Source: Climacteris rufus
Taxonomy: Eukaryota > Chordata > Aves > Passeriformes > Climacteridae
Assembly (NCBI GenBank): GCA_013398175.1
Contig: VZRZ01004350.1
Span: 62,001-126,000, forward strand
DNA: 64,000 bases
Direction of reading: 5' to 3'
Part shown: piece after piece, positions 24,118-37,984 of the stretch
Numbering within the stretch: the stretch's first letter is position 1
Layout: every line of letters begins with the position of its first letter
Translations under genes and position numbers: made by a program
Notes under the pieces: model-generated
Seen by the model: the letters and a program-made list of their open reading frames with translations, nothing else
The model's database searches: none
Told to the model about the DNA's origin: nothing

Positions 24118-26927
24118 ACTGCTACTTGGTGTGGGAAAGCCTTCTGTGCTACAGGCAACTGGGCAGTATAGGAGTAGTTCTGCCTGGGGCAACATAGCCT
24201 TCCCCTTTGCTTCAATCTCTCCCCCTGCTTTTCCCCCTGCTTGGTTATTCTCCAGTTATGGCCAGACTCATGATGCAGAATTTTTAAGGCCATTCAGACA
24301 TGTTTAATTTTTGGTTGCTTTATTTTCTTTTTAGTCCTTTCATTTCCTTATATCTGACTTCATCTCCCCTTCCTTCTGTGCTACAGCACTCTTGAACTTT
24401 AATAAAGCAATACCAAATCCAAGTCTAGACAGTTACATTCAGATTATGAACACTCAGTCAAAATTTTTGCTAGGAATTGATAGGTTGGTTAACCCAAAAA
24501 TTGAGATAATCTTTAGTACCTCTAAAAGCAGATATTTGAACTCTGTTTCTACCCAATCTATTGCATAATAGAACGGGTTGAACTGATACCTTTTTCTTTC
24601 TGCACCTATTCGCATTGCAATTGTTCTCTCAGAAAGTGATTTGTTTTGTGCTGCTTTCCATTCACATCACGACCCAATCAAACCACAGAATATAGGAAAG
24701 ATCAAAGTAGTACAGCATACTTGCCTACAGTAATTCACAGAATATATGAGGCATTAAAATTTTCATTCCTCATTCTCATAAGAAAGACTATAAAGGTAAC
24801 TGAAAATGATGCAGAATATGAATCTGTTCTTGAGACAATGATTGTATCAGAATGGGAAACAGTATAAACCAAAAGACCCTTTCTTGTTACTATCTTTATC
24901 ACACTGAATGTAGCCCTCGCTTGTGTCATTCACAGTTTTATTTCTTTTTCACATGCTTTGGTATATTTTTCTTAAACAGAAAGGACAATTGAACAAAAAA
25001 AAAAATCTAACACACCTTTGCAGAGGGTAATAATTTCCCCTTTTGAAATGTCTGGTTTTACTTAGAAAAATTCTGCCTAGTACATAATAGAAAATAAGTG
25101 GACAGGAAGGATAGAAGTTATACTGAAAACTGTTTACCACGAAGTCCTGATCTGAATTACATCTACAGACTAGATCTTAAAATGCAAATGTCTGGAACTG
25201 GAAATAAATGGAAATAGTCAATGAAATTTCAAGTTTGGTAACACCTCACAAAGAGGTGTTCTTCAAGATTTAAATGGCATGTATGAAGATAGGTACAAAT
25301 ATGAAGACAAACCTGAGAAGGCATTTACAAAATTGTTTCATGATAGATTTTTTTAAGTAATTGCTTCTCTTTCTCTCTCTCATTTTAATTTGAATGTGAA
25401 AAGCAGGTGTCATTTGGATTCCTGGAAGATATTCATTCATTGCAGGGGATTCTGGCTTGCAAAGTAACAATACAGAACTGTGACAAAAGAACAGCACACC
25501 TCTGGATCATGAGCTGGTTGTGACATTTCAGCTCCATGCCACCAGCACTTGAAGTGCAACACTGTGTATTAACACTGTGCTTTAGAGATTGCTCTTGTAA
25601 AGCACGGATCGGTTATACCAAATCAATTTAACACATGGTAACCTTTAACTACAAGGGCCTATTTAGTCACAACTGATGTTTCAAAATTGTTCACATACCT
25701 GTTCATATGAAACTCCATTGTGAGACCTGGTCACTATTGCTGTGGTCTATCTGTCCCTGAGAGTGCTCAGGTATGCCACATTTTAACACCCTCTTGACTC
25801 ATTTTTATTTGGCTTCTAAAACTCATCATCATATCAGCTCTTAATTTAGAAGGTACACTTCAAAATCAAATTCCCTTGCTTTGGACTCTGCTAATACAGA
25901 TTCATTTCAGGTACACAGGTATCTGGGGCACTTAAAGTGCATTTGCTATGATCCTTATTTAATATTTCATAACATGTACCTGGTCACAATTAAGCAAGCA
26001 TTTTTGCCATTATTTATCTAATGCACTCTGTTCAGCCCCATGTTTATTTGACAATCAGTATATCCCACTTTCTTGTGTTATACAAATTTGCTAATTTAAA
26101 ATGCTATCGTTAGCAGAAAATAAAGTTCAATGTGTACATTCTTCTTTGCAGCACAATTGACTTGCTTACAGTAAATAAGTCAGCAGTCAGGTGTCCTACA
26201 ATGACATCACGTGCCTTATCATTTATGCTAAACTTTAAAAACTATTTTATAAGAAGTACTATAGGCAAATCTTTTTCTACCAACCAGCCAAAGACAGCTA
26301 GATCCACCACACTTAAACACCTCTTACGATCAGGCAGTATGTGATCCAAAATGTACCTTGTTAGACTTAACTGAGATGACAGTGTCCACTAACAGTGAAA
26401 GGACCAGCTGCCCACCTTGAGAATTTATAAAGCCACCAAGTGTAAAAAAATCAGTAAGAAATATTAACATTGATACTTTACCAGTGCTTCTTTCCTGAAT
26501 ATCCATCTAATAGAAATCATACTGGTAGAGATAATAGCCCACCTATCTGCACGGACTTTTACCTTCTAATTATTTTCTTAAGATATAAAAATACTGAGAA
26601 ATCTTGAGGATTTCTGAATGCAGATATTTTCCATCTACTTTGGATCTGGTCTTAACTTTTAAGACATTTGCTTCCCTTGCAAGTGCTCAGGCATACAAAC
26701 AGGTTAAAAAGGACTCAGCAATCACCAGCTGAACTTACATGTAGTACAGACATCTAATTTGCTTTGACTTACCATGAGGATTCAGGCAGAGTTCGGGTTT
26801 CTGTCTACCTTGTCTAGGCTGCAACAGAGATGTAGGACAGAGATAATGTCCATCTCTTCAGAACAGGAACTCAGTGAGTAAAGCTGAAGGCACACCAAGA
26901 GTAAAATGCAGAGGACTTTGACTAGTA
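24118..26927. other. 2.8-kb unique AT-rich stretch
   Basis: I see no gene or mobile element. Open frames stay below 80 codons and have no recognisable domains. A short CT tract lies at about 25366-25381. Confidence 0.55.
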
Positions 26928-26933
26928 ACCAAG
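26928..26933. repeat. 5' target-site duplication ACCAAG
   Basis: This 6-bp direct repeat is identical to 27309-27314 and abuts the TG end of the 375-bp LTR. Confidence 0.92.
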
Positions 26934-27008
26934 TGTTGTAGTGCCTCTGGGCGTGGCTTGCGGCCGGGACCGTCGGGTCCTTTCCCCACTACGCAGTGCT
27001 GGCTCCTT

Positions 27009-27030
27009 CCCCCCCCCCCCCCCCCCCCCC
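27009..27030 (+). repeat. C22 homopolymer upstream of the LTR TATA box
   Basis: Twenty-two consecutive Cs end 5 nt before the TATA-type box of the solo LTR. The exact length is probably unreliable. Confidence 0.85.
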
Positions 27031-27035
27031 GCGTC

Positions 27036-27043
27036 TTATAATA
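27036..27043 (+). promoter_or_regulatory. LTR core promoter TATA box
   Basis: TTATAATA lies about 100 nt from the LTR start and about 50 nt before the AATAAA signal, the usual U3-to-R spacing in short retroviral LTRs. Activity is untested. Confidence 0.6.
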
Positions 27044-27089
27044 CGCCCCAGTCGCCATTTCGGCCGTCTTCTCTGCACCATGTTCCAGG

Positions 27090-27095
27090 AATAAA
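27090..27095 (+). terminator. LTR polyadenylation signal AATAAA
   Basis: A canonical AATAAA lies in the R region of the solo LTR, followed by a T-rich stretch (CTCGTTCTCTTTATTTCCC) suitable as the downstream element. Confidence 0.65.
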
Positions 27096-27308
27096 CCTGC
27101 TGGCGATAAGCGGAAAAGAACCCTTTCTCGTTCTCTTTATTTCCCTGCAGAAATTAAACCACTGTGTGCGAGGTAAGCCAAGATCTGCGGGAGTTCTGAT
27201 GCTCGGCTCGCCTCTGATCGGAGACTAGATAAGGCCTGAGTCGCGTTATTTAGGCAAACGGGACTGGCGCAAAAGACTCCGAGTTACTCGCTCTCTCTAC
27301 CCGCGGCA

Positions 27309-27314
27309 ACCAAG
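27309..27314. repeat. 3' target-site duplication ACCAAG
   Basis: This is a perfect copy of 26928-26933, directly after the CA end of the solo LTR. Confidence 0.92.
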
Positions 27315-30300
27315 GACTGGTGGAGACAGGTGGCAAGAGAGTTAACTGTTCCTGGGAAGGAAACAAATTGCATTGGGTAGAGATTCAAGCAAGAAGCAAC
27401 TCATCCTGGTTGTAACAGAGGCTTCATGACAGAGAGGGACTAATTAGCACAAAAAACCACTTGCTAACATGTAACAATTAATAGGTAATATGTATCTTAT
27501 GATACTCTTGTTAAACATCAACAGAGCAGTTCAATGCATTGGAATTGCATTCACTTAAAGCGGTTTTATTAAACATAAATTAAACTCTTATTTGAAAGAT
27601 TTAATTTAAAGTGTTTTCTCTAATAAGCTACCAGTTTATTTCCCCACATTACATATTCTGATCTGTGCCCATAATGATGTCTAAAAACCTTATAATCATG
27701 TCTAAAAACTCATGCCTATCATATTTGAGGTACCATAAATATCTTAAACTTTTGCAGTTTTCACTCTGAAAATGTTAGTTTACAGCACATGATCCAAACC
27801 TCCAAAATTTTATCAGATGAGTTTATTGTGATGAGCACACTGGATAGCTCTAGTTAATCTGTCTGGAGACTTCCTCCTCTTCAGATAAGATCAATCCCTA
27901 TTCTCATAATTTACAAATTGTTCCCAGATATCAGACATCATCAGCCTTGTTATTTTCATACTGCAGTAAACACAAAAGAACAAGGAGACATAAAAGGTAA
28001 AAGGCTTTTTGTGACATAAAAGGGAATGCAAGGTTGATGTATCCTTTGCTTGTGGTATTTTTTGGCAAAAGATACAATAATGCAAGTATCTTTCTGATTG
28101 ATTAAACTATTGAAGCTGATTCTTTGCTTCATAAATAATGCTCTATTACTTTTCTTCAAAGACAAGTAAACCTTGACAGACTGACCTTTTTCAGGGCAGA
28201 AAGTTGTTTCAGTGTCATAAATTATACTGTAAAACGAGTGGAAATGCTACTGAGAAGTGTGTGACAAAATAAGATTAAAGATTACTACACACAAAAGATT
28301 GTTGTTTTATTAATGGAGCCCTGTCAGTAGGATGAAAAATTCTCAGCTTTTTACTGGATGCTGAGATCACGTCAAACAGAAAATTATGAATGCATTTTCT
28401 AAAAGACAACCAAATGTGTCAAAATAACAATATACTGATTAGTAACTCTGCCCCTACTTTTATGTATTCACTTAAAAAAAATTTCAGTGCTTTTCAAATA
28501 CAGTTTAAGTGCTGCAGTTCAGCTTGTAGTTCCAAAGGCTCATACAGCCTGTTGGCCTGTATACAGGCAGGTGTGAGAACATTACAGGAAGACACTTTCC
28601 TAGAACAGAAGCTTAAGCATCTCCTTTGTCAGGATATATTATACCAAGAGAAAAAACATATAGTATTTTTGTGTCCACCAGTAAACACTCAGTGTGAGAA
28701 AGATATCAAGAATTTGAGAAAGCAAGGGAGAGAAAAAATCTCTTCTATCTATGGGGAAAAAAAAAAAAACTAACATAAATAAGTAACATTAGGCCTTGCT
28801 TAGGTATTATTTGATAACTTGACAGATTACTTTGTCATTCCAACATGTAGAACCTAGTTAAATGAAAAGAAGAAACATAGAGGTTTATATAAAGTAGAAG
28901 AATTTGATGTGTTTATTTATAGGAAGTCTCTGGATTTGTTTTGGTCTATGTTTTGGTTTTTTTCTCCCTTTCAATCAATTTACCTGAAAGTTCTGTCAAT
29001 GACTTTTGGAACAGTGACATTTATTGAAATGATAGATGATATTGGGAAATCAAGGAAAATGGAATACAGCATGAAGCCTAAGTGCAAAAAAATCAAAGGT
29101 TTTCTTGATGTCTGAACCAGTACAGCTCACTCAAATAATAATTAAAAAAACTGTAATAATGCCATGAAACATACCCATGTTACACAGAGTCATTATAAAT
29201 CACTACTCAGTACAGAGCATTATTAAGATGATTAGATAAGATGCCCCTGTATTGGCTTTCATTGTTAGCAGCAAAGGCCTGGATCAGAATTACCCCCATT
29301 ACTTTAAGTCCCACAACAATGACAGGATGTGTCAGAAGCTGTAAACATATTTCAAAAGACATGGCAGTTCTTGGATACAAGAGCTAAAGGCTAAAATAAT
29401 GATGGGTTTGCTCACAACTCACCATCTAATGGAAATGCTATGTCGTACCTGGGGTCAGCCTTGGGTGCTGCACTGCCCTTACTAAGCTGCAGGAGACGGC
29501 CTTTGTCCTCTAAGCCCACTGGTCTAACTCCTCACATTTCTTTTTATTTTCTTTTTTTTTTTTTTTCCTTCAAATCTCTTATTTAGCTAACATACAGGGA
29601 CAAAATATCTTCTAAGAAATATTTATATAAAGCTTGCTATTGTATATGACCTTTCTGTTGAATCTTCTTTCTCTTTATATTTCCTACAGTCCTTTTCCTT
29701 TCTGCTAATAGCATATCTGATAATACATTGCCCATCCTGATTCTTGATATTTCCTTTCAGATTTATTCTCATGAAGAATAAAATGTGTTCTTCTTTCTGA
29801 ATTTCACCAGCTATCTCCACCTTCTGACTCTCTCTTTGTTCAGTGCCCTCCACACAGAAAACCCTGGAGTCCTGGCTCTCCTACTGTCGGCTATCCTTCC
29901 GTATTCTCCTTTGCAGATCTGCATGTGAGCACACACCTGGTGTTTTCAATTCCTGCAGCTCCATAACATAGTCTTCATTTTCTGAGCAACATGCAAACAG
30001 CTAGTGTTCCCTTCATCCCACTGCTCACCATGTCTTCATTCTCCTTCCTAGAAAACTCATAAATTAATAATTACATCTGAGTTTGGGAACTCTATAGGCC
30101 TTTTTATACATAAAAAAGATCTAACTCTTTATTTTAAGATCACGCTAGTATATTCCTGCAGATTTCTACACAGCTCTGTTGATTGGAGTACTTCTCAAAT
30201 ACTACATAGTTTATTACACATCCTTCCTTGATTGGATGTTTGCTTTATATGCACAAATCCTAAGTACCCTGCCACACCGTTTCTCCATTCACAAGCACCC

Positions 30301-33300
30301 CATATAACGTGGTAGTTCCCCACAGAGAGTCAACCCCTCATTCACAGGTTACCTGCACTCCAACAGAGTGTACTCTCTACAGGAAAGCCTTTCCCAGAGG
30401 CTGCTCGGGTTTTCACTCTACACCAAGTGAACAGTGCAGCCTTCCTAAATGTCATGGCTTGCATGAATCCCGACTGTTTTGCTGGATAATTTGAATCAGC
30501 AAAGACAAATGAATTCTAGAGTCCAGCTCTCTTGCCTGAGCACACTGAGCCACCAAGGGCTGGGCTTCATCTGGTGGTTTCTAAGGACAAAAGAATGAGG
30601 ACAGGAGCACAGGGAACTGGAAGTGTATCTCATGTTCCAAAACATGGCCATAGCATGGAGAAGTTTTAGATATAATGGACTTAACAGTGTAAACTTGAAG
30701 ACCCTTTCATGGAAGATACAAGCTCATAGCCTTTCATCTGTCTTATAAATTGGATAAATAATGTGTGTTTATTTGAAATCAGATATAAATTTTGCAACAT
30801 TTGGAACATGTTTGGTAGTGCTCTTTTTTTTCAGTGTTAACCAGAACTGGTTTTTTTTCTAGTCCGTATGGTTTATTTTCCCTCTTGCCTTCTCTATTCT
30901 GCAGCCACATGATCTATCTGTATGGTGGAGTCAGATCTCTTTATTCCAGATGTTTACAAAAAGACATAAGACTACAAAGGCAGTTACATATAAAGGAAGC
31001 TTAAGAAACTTGGTGGTGCAAGAACTTCACATTTGCTGTTTCAAAGCTTCTGACATTCCCTGGAGCTACACACGCTTCCAGCAGTTATTTGGAAACCATG
31101 AGTTATCACACAAGGGAAACCTCCTTTCTATGCCAATCGGCAGCGATCTGTTCATCCACATTAGCTCTGAGCTATTTGGACATTCAATTATAACATTTAA
31201 ACCCTTATCATTTTGCAGCATTTATGACTCAGGGATTTAGAGTACATCTTTGACAATAAGCATTGTTAAATTCATGGGCACAGCAATGACTCAAAGTGAA
31301 GCTGGAAAAATGACATTGTAGTAACTATAAATGCAGAATGAAATTGAATGGGAAATATGAGATGCAGCTTTGATAATGTCAAGCACTGGAAATTTATTCA
31401 TTCTGGTTTTGTACACAACAGACTTCAGCATCTTCCAGAATCATATATAAAAGTAATCTTTAAATGTTTTTGAAGTCATAATCATTTTAATGGCATTTTA
31501 ATTCAGAGACACATGCTGTCTTTCCCTAATGTTTCTCATGCTTTACAAAGAGTTGACATTTTTCTTCTAACTTAATTGCAGGTATCTAATTAACATACAG
31601 AAATCTTTTATGTGTGCACTTAATGGTCACTTGTGCTCCTTAAATTGATAAATCCGTCGCATGCTCCACTATGCTGTCAAGTGCATTAAAAGCATAGAAA
31701 CAAATGTCCTTTCATGCTGTGACTTTGCTTAGTCAATGCAGACTTACTTCAACAGTAGGAACGACATAAACGTAGGAGCCATTTTGCTCCCTACAACCCG
31801 TACAGACAGTGCAAGAAAATTTCCATGCCCTCATATACTTACTCATATAGAAAAATTGCAGCTGCACTCTTTACAAAGCAAATGAAAAATTATTCACCTA
31901 AATTGATCTCCACCAGAGCAAAGAGAGAGCACAGATGAATTTGCCCCACTGAATTTTAAAATCAGCATATTGAGATAATTCTAAGTCACATAACATTTTA
32001 TGATTCCAAGAATTGCATTCTCACTTGAATTTGTTTTGAAACATTTTGTCAGACATCAGAGCCAAAAGGTTTATAAAAGAGATGAGAATGCAGTAAAACT
32101 TAACTTCATTTTATTATTCTATCAGCTTAGCTTGACCTACAGCAACCATGCAAAGGGTTTCTATTAGACAGTTCTTCACTTGCTAAATAAATTGGACCAA
32201 AGATGATTTTCTTGACTGAGAAAATTCTCTAATGTTGACTAGAGAATTTCAGCTCTGTCTATAAATATTAATGTACTTAGTAATAAATTACACACATGAA
32301 TGGCACTTTATTACTTGAAACTAACTATTAAAAGCCTTATTTAGATTGCACAGAAAAAAAATAATGTAATTAAGGTCAGTTAAGCAAGGCCAACATACTA
32401 ATACTGCACATACTAAGAGTCTTGAGTAAAATCTGGGCTAAACCCATATCTCTCTACTCATAACCAAGTGTTTTCTGACACCAAACTGCTTCAGCTATCA
32501 ACACAGTATTCCTGCTGTGTCTTTTCCTCTTATAAAGCATTTATTTCTGCTCACTCACCTGGACCTTTCATTTCTGCTTCTGATTTACAGTTTGTGGAAG
32601 GACTGTAAGAGGGAGTGTTGAAATAAGTGTGTGGAAAAGGATTCTGGGATCCATATGAAATCCAGAGATAGCCACGCTCCATGGAAGAGACCAATCCCTG
32701 AGAATCTCTGTTCAGAAGAATGGAAGAGGTGGAGGACTGATGGAGAGAAATCTTTAAAAAACGTGACAATATAAGTTCACTGCTGACTTTATTGTGAATG
32801 AGGAAAGCATTTTCAGCATCATTTCAGTGCCTGTGTGGAAATGTGGCACCTAAAATCCAACAGCACAGACGGTTCTTTAAGGTCTTTCTCCAAGTAATTA
32901 ACAGAGAGGAAATGTGTCTTATAAAAAAGAATTACATTGCTGTAAGCAGACATCCTTACTTTTACATATCAAAGTATGTTTCAGCATAATAGTTACTAAG
33001 TAAGCACATCACCATCTGAATAGATTGTGCTCCTATGTACTTTTCTAGTTTCATCTGAGTGAACAACACAGACAAAACATGACTGGGAATACCTTATTGC
33101 TTGAGCAGCACTGTAAAAAGTGCTCATTCTGTTCCAAAACTAGGCCTATGGGCATTTCTGGGCCTGTAAAGCTTTCATTGCTTGTGACGGACAGAAAGGG
33201 AGAACCCAAACTCACTCTTAGACATGCAGCTGAATTTGAAAGGGTAAAACAGACTTAGAAGAAGAAAATGTGTTTTCACTGGTCAGAATTTACTTGAAAG

Positions 33301-36300
33301 TAGTGAAGAGCTAGAGATAGAGTGCAAACAGACACCCAGCTGAGTTTAAAAAACAACACTTAAGTGTCTCATCTAGCAGGAACCGAGTCTTATTTAGATA
33401 TACTATTAAGCACCTGTCTGCATCTCTGAGCATCAAAATGCTTTAGAATGCTGACCCTGAGACTACCACTGTGACGCACATTCCTTCAGGCTCTCTTCAT
33501 TTCCCATCCTTCAGGCCACAAAACCCCTTAATGTGAACTGGACTTTCAAGCTGTGGCTGAAATGAGAGTGTTAAAAAAAATGTTATCTTATGCTTTAGTT
33601 CACAACCGCTACTAATGGCCAAATAATCTGCAAATACTTATTCTGATCTGTGACAGATTAGAAAAATTAGTTGTTATAAATCCTTAAAATAATGAATCCA
33701 CTCCAGAAAATATAAAGTAATGCAAAGGTTAAAGAATTTAGTATGCTCTTGCACGATAGCATCAAATTTCATTTTAGTAAGAACATAACATTTCTTGTGT
33801 GTCAAGAAACATGTATATAACCAGGTGAGAACAATTTACATAACGTTTTTCAATAAAGACCACTCAAAAAACATTATTGGCAACTGAATAGCACTGGGGT
33901 CGCTTGTTCTTCACTGGAAACACTGCATTTTTATTTGTTCTAAAATTTTCACCTTTAAAGATTTAGAATTTCCTGAAAATTCTATTAGATAATAAAAATG
34001 TGGGCAATTAAATATGACAAATGCTAATATTTAAGGTGATGGTACATCTATCAATATTCAGAAACCGAAATACTCACTGAACCTGATAGACTTAGGTCAC
34101 TGACTTAGCTTCCCTTTAGTAGAAAAACTGTAAAAGGAAAAAGAAATAGCATATTTTCTTTCTTCTTTCTGACAGTTGCTTCTGTTGAATAGGTGATTTC
34201 ATCTTTTCCTTACTCTGTTTGTAATTCTAGGACAATTGCCAATGACACATTTTCACAACTATTCAAAGGCATCATTCAAGGCTTGTTTACACAAAAATTT
34301 CCAGAGAAAATATTCACCTGAAATACAGTTCCCCTGTCTCTGTGGTCAGTGTTACCCATCAGAAGTGCTAAGATTTTTTTTTTTTCAGTAGCAATTAATA
34401 GGAAATTGCCACCATCCATCATTTTTTATACAACTGATATTCATATCCACTAGGGAAATATATGAAAGACAAATACCCAAATTGCTGAAGGTTGATCTCA
34501 AGGTCAGTCAAAATGATCCACAGGAAACATTTACAGGCAGCTGAAATTGCTTATAATTTGTCAGTAATCTTTTGGAGCAGTCTATTGTAGATAAGTTGTG
34601 TCTTGATAATTTGGAGTGGCCAACATGGGTTTTGATTCAAAGAGACAGGCTTTGAGTAGGTTAAATGCAAGAGAATGTGTTTATGTAATCTTAAGCCTTC
34701 CAAGGCAGGGAGATCAGTGGTAGACATCTCCCAGTGGTGGTCTCTTATGCTGTGTGGGTTGATGCACTAGTTTGATTTAATACCAGATTATAGAGCCATA
34801 ATCTTGTACTTCTTTTTGGTTTATTGAATAAAATTTTTTAAAAGGCCAGTGATTTGAAAAGATGCCATTTGCGTGTGTTTATAGAAGTCCTGTCAATAAA
34901 GCATATTTGAAACAAATATCTCAGAACCATATCAAAACTGTAAATTGTTCAACTCTTTTTAATATACAGTTTGAAAATGTTACTATTTTCCTCATCGGAG
35001 ATGATGACCCATCAATGCAGAAGTTTTGTGTGCAAGAAATAAGACATAAGTAAAACAGAACCATTGTATCACTACAGCATTGAAAATTCAGGAACGTAAA
35101 CTCCAGGAAGAAAAATAAATATGTAATTTTTGTTGGGCTCCTGAGAGAAGCAATTTATGGATCAAATCACCAAGGGAGTTAAAAGAATAGTCAGAGCAAG
35201 TACTAATGTAGTGAAACAGTCATCCAGTGTTAAGATTAAGAGAAGAGAAGAGAACTAGAGGGCATTTTCATTTTTTAATGTTAACATTTGTCAGCTATAA
35301 AGAAGGATAATATCGGATACAGTCAAAAAGATTCTATGATTTTGGACACTACACCCTCAGCACTCGGAATCAACCTTTCAAAATTCAGTCCTTTGGGGAT
35401 TTTTTTTTTCCTCTTGAATGTTTTCTTTCACCTTTATCTAACTGTGCCTAAATATTAGAGAACTGGGCACTTCCAAACAGCCAAAGATGGGAATATAGAG
35501 ACAGTTACAAATTAAGAGGTTTTTTCTAGAGTCAGGAAAAATGTATGAAAAACGCTAGAATTTATTCAGATTCCTCTGCCTAAGCAAGGCTGCATATACT
35601 GAAGGAAATTAATCCCTGTGCAGTTTTCCTATAGATGCTTTTCAGTCTGTCTGAGTGAATTCCATCTGAAGAAGATGAAAAGAATGTGATAAATTGCTCC
35701 AATTTTCAACACTTTAATTTTTTGTTCATCTTGCTACATTATTTTCTTCATACAATTTTTAAAGCACCATGGCCTCCTAGGAAAAAGCTATATAGTTCAC
35801 GTCTGAGAAAAGATGTCTGTTCCTCTCACTGTCCTGGTAGTTCTCTGCACCTCTGCCAGCTCTTACTGCCTCTTTTGGGAAATGAAAAGTAAAATTTATA
35901 TGCTGGATCTGGTGTCACTAGTGCCTTGTGAAATCATTCACAGATTTTTGTTTCTACTGGAAATACCTCTATTAGTGAATGTTACAAATGCATCTGTTCT
36001 ATTTATTTCATTTTTTCATTTATGTTACACAGTTTTGGCCACTGAGAAATATTGTCTGGTAAAGTAATTTCTCCAGTCCTTCCCTCAGGCATTTCCACAT
36101 GAGGACTCCTAGTTCTTAGTGCTTGAAGTGCAAAAACTTCCACTTCCTATTAATGACTTTTATCCCATTGCTATTATTCAAATACTGGGGATATTCTGAT
36201 GCTTTCTAGCACCTCTTACCTTTGCCAGCAGATTTCATCAGCTACCTCCTAGTCTTTGTGCCAAAGTCATTAGTGGAATTTTGTATCACATTGCTCCCAA

Positions 36301-37984
36301 CACTAACTTGTGCAGCTCCCATTGTTAATTTCCCTCTGGCCAATGTTTGCTTTTCTTCAGCAGACTGTCGCCATCCTTCCTAGATAGCTCCTTAGACATC
36401 TTATGATCTTTCCACTCTGCCTGTTCCTATGTTACTTATAATTTTCCATATCATATCACACCAAATACTTTATTATATTGATACTGCTGAGATCGTTCTG
36501 TTGGAAAAATATCCTCTCTCCAATAGGGAAAGATGACAGTTTAGTCTGACACAATATATCTTTGGTAAATTTGTTTTTCATTATAAATACATCTCATTGC
36601 CATGGTATTACATGACTGTCTTCTTCAAAACTTTCTTCCACAGCTGGAATAAAGTAAATGTTGAGCTGAGAAATGTATGATAAGCCAGGTCATATTCCTT
36701 GCACTTTTAAGCACAGAATGTGTGTTTCCTATTTTCTAGTTACAGAAAGCATGATATACAGTAAGGATAAAGAATGTAATAAAAAGTAATGAAGTGGAGT
36801 TTCTTTTTACTTTTGAAATTGAGTTTGTAAAGACTGAGTTGATCACTTTCTCAATTCAAGGTGCAACTTCACCCCAGTGTAAGGCAGCAACTTTAATAGC
36901 TGCACATACACTTAAAAGAAAAAACAAGCAGAAACTAAACCATGTGTAGGCCTTCCCTCCTTAATGGTATGATTAAATTCTTTTGCTACTGAAGTATTAG
37001 AAATTTGGCATGAAGATAAGCAGATGTCCCAAAAGCCTGGTTACTCAAAGTATGGAACATCTTTTATTTTTTTTCTTGTACTGCTACAGATTTTTTTTAA
37101 ATGCTAAATTGCACTTCATTATTATGTTTGTTCTCCATTATTATTAAACATTTCTTGACCACTTGTTTTGAAGCATGATATCTTGTCTCAACCCAGGCAC
37201 AAAAAAACTCTCTTTCCCTCTTAGAGCTACAACTTAGCTACATATTATTTATGTACTACTTGTTAGTACATAACAGAGATGAGCCTGCCACAGCTCCACT
37301 AGACCCTTCCCTTTCTCTGCCTTTAGGTCCTGCTCTAAACAACCCACAGTACATCTTGTGCTATTCCAAAGCACTCTTCCCCGCATCCCCCATGTTCCTA
37401 GGCTGTGACCCCATGAGTCACTAAGGTGCTCCAGAGACCTGCTCCCCTTGTCTCACTATGATGGATACCATCCCTGACCCAAGGGTGACCACTCTCCTTG
37501 ACAGCCCTGTTAAATGTTGCCCTTAATAGCCTAACAGACTTGAATTTTCACCTGAGCTTGTGCAGCAATGCTCATTTTTGCCCTTGAAGACAGAGTGGTA
37601 GGAACAAAAGAGTACAATTTCAAAGACTGTGGTAGTTTTAGGAGTAAGCAAAGGTTTCACCATACTTCTTCACACTCAAAATGTGAACTCTAGCCATAAG
37701 TAATTTATCTCTGGGCCTATAAAAGATCAGCTCAAACTGAAAATGTCAGAGTAGACCAGAAACCAGTCTGAGGATTTCCTCTGTTCTAGGCATGAAGGCC
37801 TCTGACAACCTGTCTTAATATCCCATGGACTTTTTTCTGTCCCCCTTTTTAGTAGTCTTCCTTTGTCATTTTACTCTGTGTCTTTCCTCTTAGAAGACGT
37901 GTTATTTCTGTTATGAAGATCAGCAAAAGCAGATCTGATTACCTTAAAGAAAGAAGTATTGCTTTCTGAATACGACATCTGGGG
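27315..37984. other. 10.7-kb unique AT-rich stretch
   Basis: I see no gene or recognisable mobile element. Open frames reach 127 codons (28390-28773) with no identifiable domain. Simple features are an AT-rich inverted repeat TAAATTAAA/TTTAATTTA (27576-27608), a T15 run (29552-29566), a T12 run (34374-34385) and the hairpin at 32222-32249. The ~30.9-31.7 kb part reads as rather complex unique sequence and could include conserved non-coding DNA, but only an alignment could show that. Confidence 0.5.
32222..32249. other. Perfect 10-bp stem-loop
   Basis: AAATTCTCTA and TAGAGAATTT are perfect inverted copies around an 8-nt loop (ATGTTGAC). There is no T-run or gene beside it, so its role, if any, is unknown. 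Confidence 0.5.

Larger units (their letters stand above)
26934..27308 (+). mobile_element. Solo LTR, 375 bp, ERVK-like, CpG-rich and probably young
   Basis: The element begins TGTTGTAG and ends CGCGGCA, with the 6-bp duplication ACCAAG directly on both sides. In plus orientation it holds a short U3 of about 100 nt, a TATA-type box (CTTATAATAC, about 27036-27043), and an AATAAA signal at 27090-27095 in the text CCAGGAATAAACC. A T-rich stretch then leads into a GC-rich U5. CpG dinucleotides are numerous (for example GCGGCCGGGACCGTCGGG near 26959) in a region otherwise nearly without them; since methylated CpGs decay quickly, this suggests a recent insertion. A C22 run precedes the TATA box. 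No gag/pol sequence is attached, so it is a solo LTR. The ERVK-like class is inferred from the 6-bp duplication. Frames crossing it (26941-27228, 26858-27058) are not genes. Confidence 0.93.

Noticed and set aside
27576..27608. TAAATTAAA/TTTAATTTA inverted repeat
   Set aside because: It is composed only of A and T in an AT-rich region, so a chance match is likely.
28390..28773. 127-codon plus-strand open frame
   Set aside because: It has no recognisable domain, ends in a lysine-rich A-run translation and lacks splice or promoter context; it is consistent with chance.
35331..35345. ATTCTATGATTTTGG resembling a CR1 octamer tail
   Set aside because: Only one octamer matches and the conserved GGTCCCTTCCAA block is missing upstream.
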